Source of the DNA: Acanthococcus lagerstroemiae
Lineage: Eukaryota > Arthropoda > Insecta > Hemiptera > Eriococcidae
Reading direction: 5' to 3'
Length of the DNA: 64,000 bases
NCBI GenBank assembly: GCA_031841125.1
Contig: CM063114.1
Coordinates: 5,766,001-5,830,000 of the forward strand
The translations under genes were made by a program, and so were the position numbers. How positions within the stretch are numbered: position 1 is the stretch's first letter; every line of letters starts with the position of its first letter. This document shows positions 59,878 through 64,000 of this stretch, one piece after another. The notes under the pieces were generated by a model, which saw only the letters and a list, made by a program, of their open reading frames with translations, had not been told where the DNA came from and did not search any database.

Positions 59878-60095
59878 TATGTAGATAGTAAATGGTCGAA
59901 TAAAATGTCAACTGCATTTTACATCTGCTGAACACTTGTTCAGTCTATGGAAATGTATAATACATAGTCGACAGTAAACAGAGCATCGGAATTTGTATGC
60001 GCACTGCGCATGAAAATGTGTGATTAAAAATGTCCTCGACTTCAATACTGACAGTTTAGTCGACATTTCCATAGGCATGTGTTTCACGGGTACTT
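59878..60095 (+). mobile_element. TGTCGAC-rich element, 3' part
   Basis: Matches the last ~220 bp of the full copy at 60686-61281 (AAAATGTCAACTGCATTTTA, GAACACTTGTTCA, GCACTGC(G/A)CATGAAAATGT) and ends GTGTTTCACGGGTAC, the inverted terminal sequence. Confidence 0.75.
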
Positions 60096-60355
60096 CTTTA
60101 TAATACCTCGGCAGTATCTTGTCAGCTGCTCATTGGAACATGATTTGGACCTCGGGTCATCTCATACAGGTATGGATCTAATGACAGATATTCCACTGCC
60201 AAGAATGCTTGCTTCATCCATCCGATGTTTTTCTATTTTCTTTCACTGCTAGTTATTACATACGTGTAAGCCCATAGCATCTTGGTTCCATTCCGTGTCC
60301 TCCTGTTTCAATGTTCGGCAGACTCGCCTAGTAATAAACTGCCTGTATTTTTCAG

Positions 60356-62154
60356 AATCTGCAGAGGTGAATCAACGTGTCACATGATTGAACAAGTGTC
60401 TCCTAATATGACTACTTTATCTACTCGAAGATGCATGTGCGATGCTGAGTGCTCTAAATACGGCGACTGTTGTTTAGACTCGCTATACTATGATGAAATT
60501 GAACAAAGAGTTAATTACAAACAGTTTTACTGTTTGTCTATGTCACGGTTTCCGGTAAGAATATCAAACATAAACACACGTAAAATATGGATACCTAACT
60601 TGATATTTAGCAATTTCCAAGAGATAGGTAGATAGAAAGGTACCTAAGCGGAAATTTTACAGGATATCGAATCAAGCATTGACCAGTAAAACACTGTCAA
60701 CGTTTTCAAAAGCATCAAAATTTATATCGACGTAATTTTTTTCACTTTCCTTTTTTAGTTTTTGTATCCAAATACTTTGGAGCATTGAACCCAACCATAT
60801 AAGAATTATGACAATAACTTAATTTACACCAAACTTATTCAGCCTAAACCATTTGTTGAGCAGACATGTCAATTCTCATGTCGAATGTACAACTGAGTCT
60901 ACTTTTGCATATACTGATACTGCAATGTTAATAAGTAATGTCGACACTTGTCGATCATAATATCAACTGAAATGTCGACTATACGAAAATGTGTTGACGT
61001 TTACTGAACGCGTGTCAATTCGCTGCACACTACAATGTTTATAATGATGTCGATAGGTACATAAAGATACTTGCTGACTAAAATGTCAACTGCATTTTAC
61101 ATTCACTGAACACTTGTTCATAATTTTATTTATATGGAAATGTATACAACACAGTCGACATAGTAAACAGTGCATCAACATTTGCGTTTGCACTGCACAT
61201 GAAAATGTTTTCTTTAAAATGTCCCGAATTTCAAGACTGACAATTTAGTCCACATTTCCCTACGCACGAGTTTCACGAGTATACGTTGATAAATAATCTG
61301 AAATGACGGTTCTTGGTGGAATCACTTTTGAAATTTTAATTTAACGTTTTTAATGTCTGTCTCCGCATATTACCAATATTGATACATAAGTATTAATGTT
61401 TTTGAAGGTATATGCGACCGTCACGTGCCTTCAGACATATTCAGACGAAAACGTGAAATTCAAATGTTACCTTTCAACAAACTTTACAAAAAATGATACG
61501 AGAATAATGACTCCAGTCACAGACGTTACAAGTGGAATCACCTATGGCAACAGATACTGCGCTGTATGTAACGGCGTTACTAAATTCCAAGTATGGGAAT
61601 TATCATTCTTTTGCCCGGAAGATGGACCATCTGAAGATGACATCGATTCCGTGAAAGCAGAAGGACACCTGAATTTCGATTCAGTTAACAATAATTTTAT
61701 TACCATTTACAACGGAACGCGGTTCCTATGCGGCGAAGGAGAAATAACGAAACCCCAAAATGTGAAAGCCAGAGACTGCATTAATGGAATATCAACGTGT
61801 CCAGCTGGAGTGGAAAACAAACTCTGCGAATCACAAACGGCGTTTGGTTATGTCTCCAATGGTTCTCTTCACAAATCTTATAAAAATAAGTACTGCGCCG
61901 CATGTAATGCGGAGACTGGAGTCTTCGAACCTTGCATTCAGGAAAAGCCCCACCGTATCAAAAGAAGAAGAGGAGGTTACAGCATCTTATTTACAGTACA
62001 CGAGGGAAATACAGGCTGTGGAGATCTATATACAGGTGATGGAAAAATAAAGAAAACATTTTGTTCGAGGGCAGTACAAGGTTCTATAGGTTCCAGCTCA
62101 AGATATATTTATTTGATAGTAATTTTTGGAATACTTATAAGTATGAGAAAATAA
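60356..62154 (+). CDS. Gene D: SMB exon and 14-cysteine exon (5' exon uncertain)
   Basis: Exon 2 is 60356-60554 (acceptor TTTTTCAG, donor GTAAGAATAT) with an eight-cysteine SMB domain (RRCMCDAECSKYGDCC). Exon 3 is 61408-62154 (acceptor TTTTTGAAG), 248 residues, with all 14 cysteines and both module cores (TYGNRYCAVCNGVTKF, YKNKYCAACNAETG). The hydrophobic end SSRYIYLIVIFGILISMRK matches gene B. Closest relative is gene B. Between the last modules it has an insertion with basic PHRIKRRRGG absent from A and B. The signal exon is probably 56825-56976, the only compatible phase-2 donor seen upstream. Intron 2 is expanded by a transposon. No stop or frameshift lies in the two exons. Confidence 0.82.
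60686..61281 (+). mobile_element. TGTCGAC-rich element, full-length, in gene D intron 2
   Basis: About 596 bp with inverted ends (AGTAAAACACTGTCAAC at left, GTTTCACGAGTA at right; consensus CCCGTGAAACA). The interior is rich in ATGTCGAC and TGTCAAC. Gene B intron 2 is the empty site: it lacks this insert and is otherwise alignable. No coding frame. Further copies are at 49785, 52012 and 59878. Confidence 0.85.
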
Positions 62155-62960
62155 GTCGTTTGTTTGTATTTATTTCGGAAGGGGCCCTTGGACATATGGT
62201 ATAGCACGTTTGGCATGTATAGCTTCAACTGCCTTTGATTTTCTAAAAGTTCTGAATATAAATCACTAATTTATAATTAGCAGGTATATTGGAGGGGTAC
62301 AGTTCAATATATTGAAATTCAGGAACATACTGGATAACCACCCTTCAGAATTTCCTAATCACACTACTGTTAACAATTCCAGTTTACTAAGTGTTAAATA
62401 TTTATTCAATATGAGATTGTACAGACACATATTGGATCTAGAATTTTCGTTTGGGAAAGGCTAAACTTCATGAAAAAAATTCTGGAGAAATAATCGTAGG
62501 TAGCTCAAAACTTTTAGAGTCGAGAACGCACCAGGAATTTCAAAGGTGAAGAAGATCACCCGATAATTCAAAATGGGGTATCCACGAGCAAAGTGAACGC
62601 AATTTTTTGAAATTTTTAGCTGAATGTATCAAATATTTTACTTGAAGGGCTTTCTCTTGCTCGAAGATCGCTGTAAATTCTATTTTCTTTTGAATATCAT
62701 ATTTTCTGAAGTAATCTTGATGGTTAAAAGACGGGGGTTGTGCTTACATCATCCCTGAATCCACCGCTGACTTGGAATAAGGATTTGACGACGATCGAAT
62801 ATGAAATAGTTTAGACCCACAATATATGCATCGCTGCTCGTTAGGTTGCTTTGAAAAAGGCAAAATACCACTTTTTTGGGCTTACTATCGAATAATGTCA
62901 CAAATCCAAACCATTTCGCACGCAAACACAATTGAATCACTACAGAAATCATGATTAAGG
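62155..62960. repeat. Gene D 3' flank, duplicated copy of the gene B flank
   Basis: Collinear with 53036-54170 without the insertions seen there. Landmarks include GTATAGCTTCAACTGCCTTT, TTTGGGAAAGGCTAAA, AATGGGGTATCCACGAGCAA and AATCCAAACCATTTCGCA. No gene seen. Confidence 0.7.
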
Positions 62961-63157
62961 TGAACCTGCCCATAAGTACGCACTTATCAATTCCCGAACA
63001 ATGGTAACACTGATGCCAACTCCGACGTCAACCAACCTAGTACTACATCAACCTTGAAAAGTTGCGTAATTTGATGAAAAATCGGAGAAATTTGGTGCTT
63101 TGAAGCTTGTTGTTTTGATTTACTCGTTTTTAGGGTCGGCTAGACCCTATTGCGATC

Positions 63158-63191
<34 letters not shown>

Positions 63192-64000
63192 ATTATTATT
63201 ATTATTCAAGTTGTTCAGTACTGAGACGTTATCAAGTGGTCATATGGATGGCGATTCTGTCGTAGTTCGTAGTTTTGTAGGATGTTTATTATTGATGAAT
63301 ATAGAGAGCGTTAATGTTTAGCAGAATTCAGATGATAGGAATTGCAGCATTTGCCGACCCTAGTCGTGCAGCATTGCTGCTTGTTTAAACTATTTTTCAC
63401 AAATTGGAAAACGTGTTTACGGATACGAAAATGGCAGAAACGGAAGTATCTGTAATATCATTTTATTTGTCTTTCATTGTAGTTTCAGACTCTGTATTCA
63501 GTTTCTCGAAAATGTAAGCTATTTGTTGTGTAATAACATGAATTCTGTTGAACATGATATCTGCCCATATAAGTACGCACAAAGGAACTGCTTTTAAGTA
63601 CGCACCAGTTTCTCATAACAAATACGCTTTTCTTCCTAGGAAACGAATAGCGACGAAACGAAAATTGGTTTGTAGGCCAAAGAAAGTTTATGGCAATGCA
63701 CGCTGCAGTGGAGAAGAGCAGCCCAATTCGATATGAATGAATGTACATTCAGAAAACCCCTGAAATATGCAAAGGTAACGAGTTAAAAAGACTTTTTCAG
63801 AATTATTTTCAGCGAGAAATACTATTTCTTATTACTTTTCTTATTTTACAGTCCTATGATTTAAAATTGCAGACAGCGCCACCAACATTTATTGATTCTT
63901 TCAAACGTCCATTCACCTTTTTTTTTTTTTTTAATTTTCGCAAGTTCTGGTAATTCAAAATTTCTGAGTCCCAAAACACTCTTTTCAGTACCACGCGCAA
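62961..64000. other. No gene; poly-T/(ATT)n and small inverted repeat
   Basis: TAGGGTCGGC at 63131 and GCCGACCCTA at 63353 bound about 230 bp that contain a 28-bp poly-T tract (63160-63187) and an (ATT)n run (63188-63206). AGGGTCGGCTAGACCCT itself is a small hairpin. AAGTACGCAC occurs at 62974, 63571 and 63595. Nothing coding recognised. Confidence 0.4.

Overview
The window looks like AT-rich, transposon-laden nuclear DNA of an animal, most likely an arthropod. It has spliced genes with GT-AG introns, tRNA-derived SINEs, many non-autonomous DNA transposons and long low-complexity tracts. There are no operons, ribosome-binding sites or other prokaryotic features. A hemipteran-like insect would fit, but the sequence alone does not fix the species. 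Few stretches are convincing host genes.

Layout. At 17-1729 (minus) is a complete, intronless glycosyltransferase family 92 gene. From about 2 kb to 39 kb there is almost nothing but mobile and repetitive DNA: a 915-bp element with perfect 27-bp terminal inverted repeats (TIRs), two near-identical copies of a 1.17-kb TIR element, decayed hAT, mariner and LTR-retrotransposon pieces, and a recognisable but broken pogo/Tigger-type transposase gene (17.5-19.9 kb). The same stretch has a mariner-derived foldback, two tRNA-derived SINEs, a satellite with three-monomer higher-order organisation (24.4-25.7 kb) and a C-rich minisatellite (36.3-38.1 kb).

The most interesting part is 39.4-62.2 kb. It holds a tandem family of secreted or membrane-tethered cysteine-rich proteins on the plus strand. 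Each intact copy has a signal-peptide exon, a somatomedin-B (SMB) exon with all eight cysteines, and one large exon with 14 conserved cysteines arranged as two modules with a Y-x-N-x-[YH]-C-A-x-C-N core. Splice phases (2, then 0) are identical in all copies. Gene A (39448-43639) and gene B (49463-51700) are intact. The third locus has an isolated signal exon (56825), a decayed SMB exon (57436-57640), and an intact SMB exon plus large exon (60356-62154), which may or may not form one gene. The ectodomain-like layout resembles the extracellular part of arthropod SMB-containing GPCR-like proteins, but no seven-helix region is present. Genes B and D end in a hydrophobic tail; gene A does not.

B and D lie in a segmental duplication that includes their introns and 3' flanks. 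Transposons inserted in one copy have clean empty sites in the other, which proves mobility of two otherwise anonymous elements and orders the events. A broken LINE reverse transcriptase lies between A and B. Several hAT-type miniature elements with 8-bp target duplications and one large foldback element lie between B and D.
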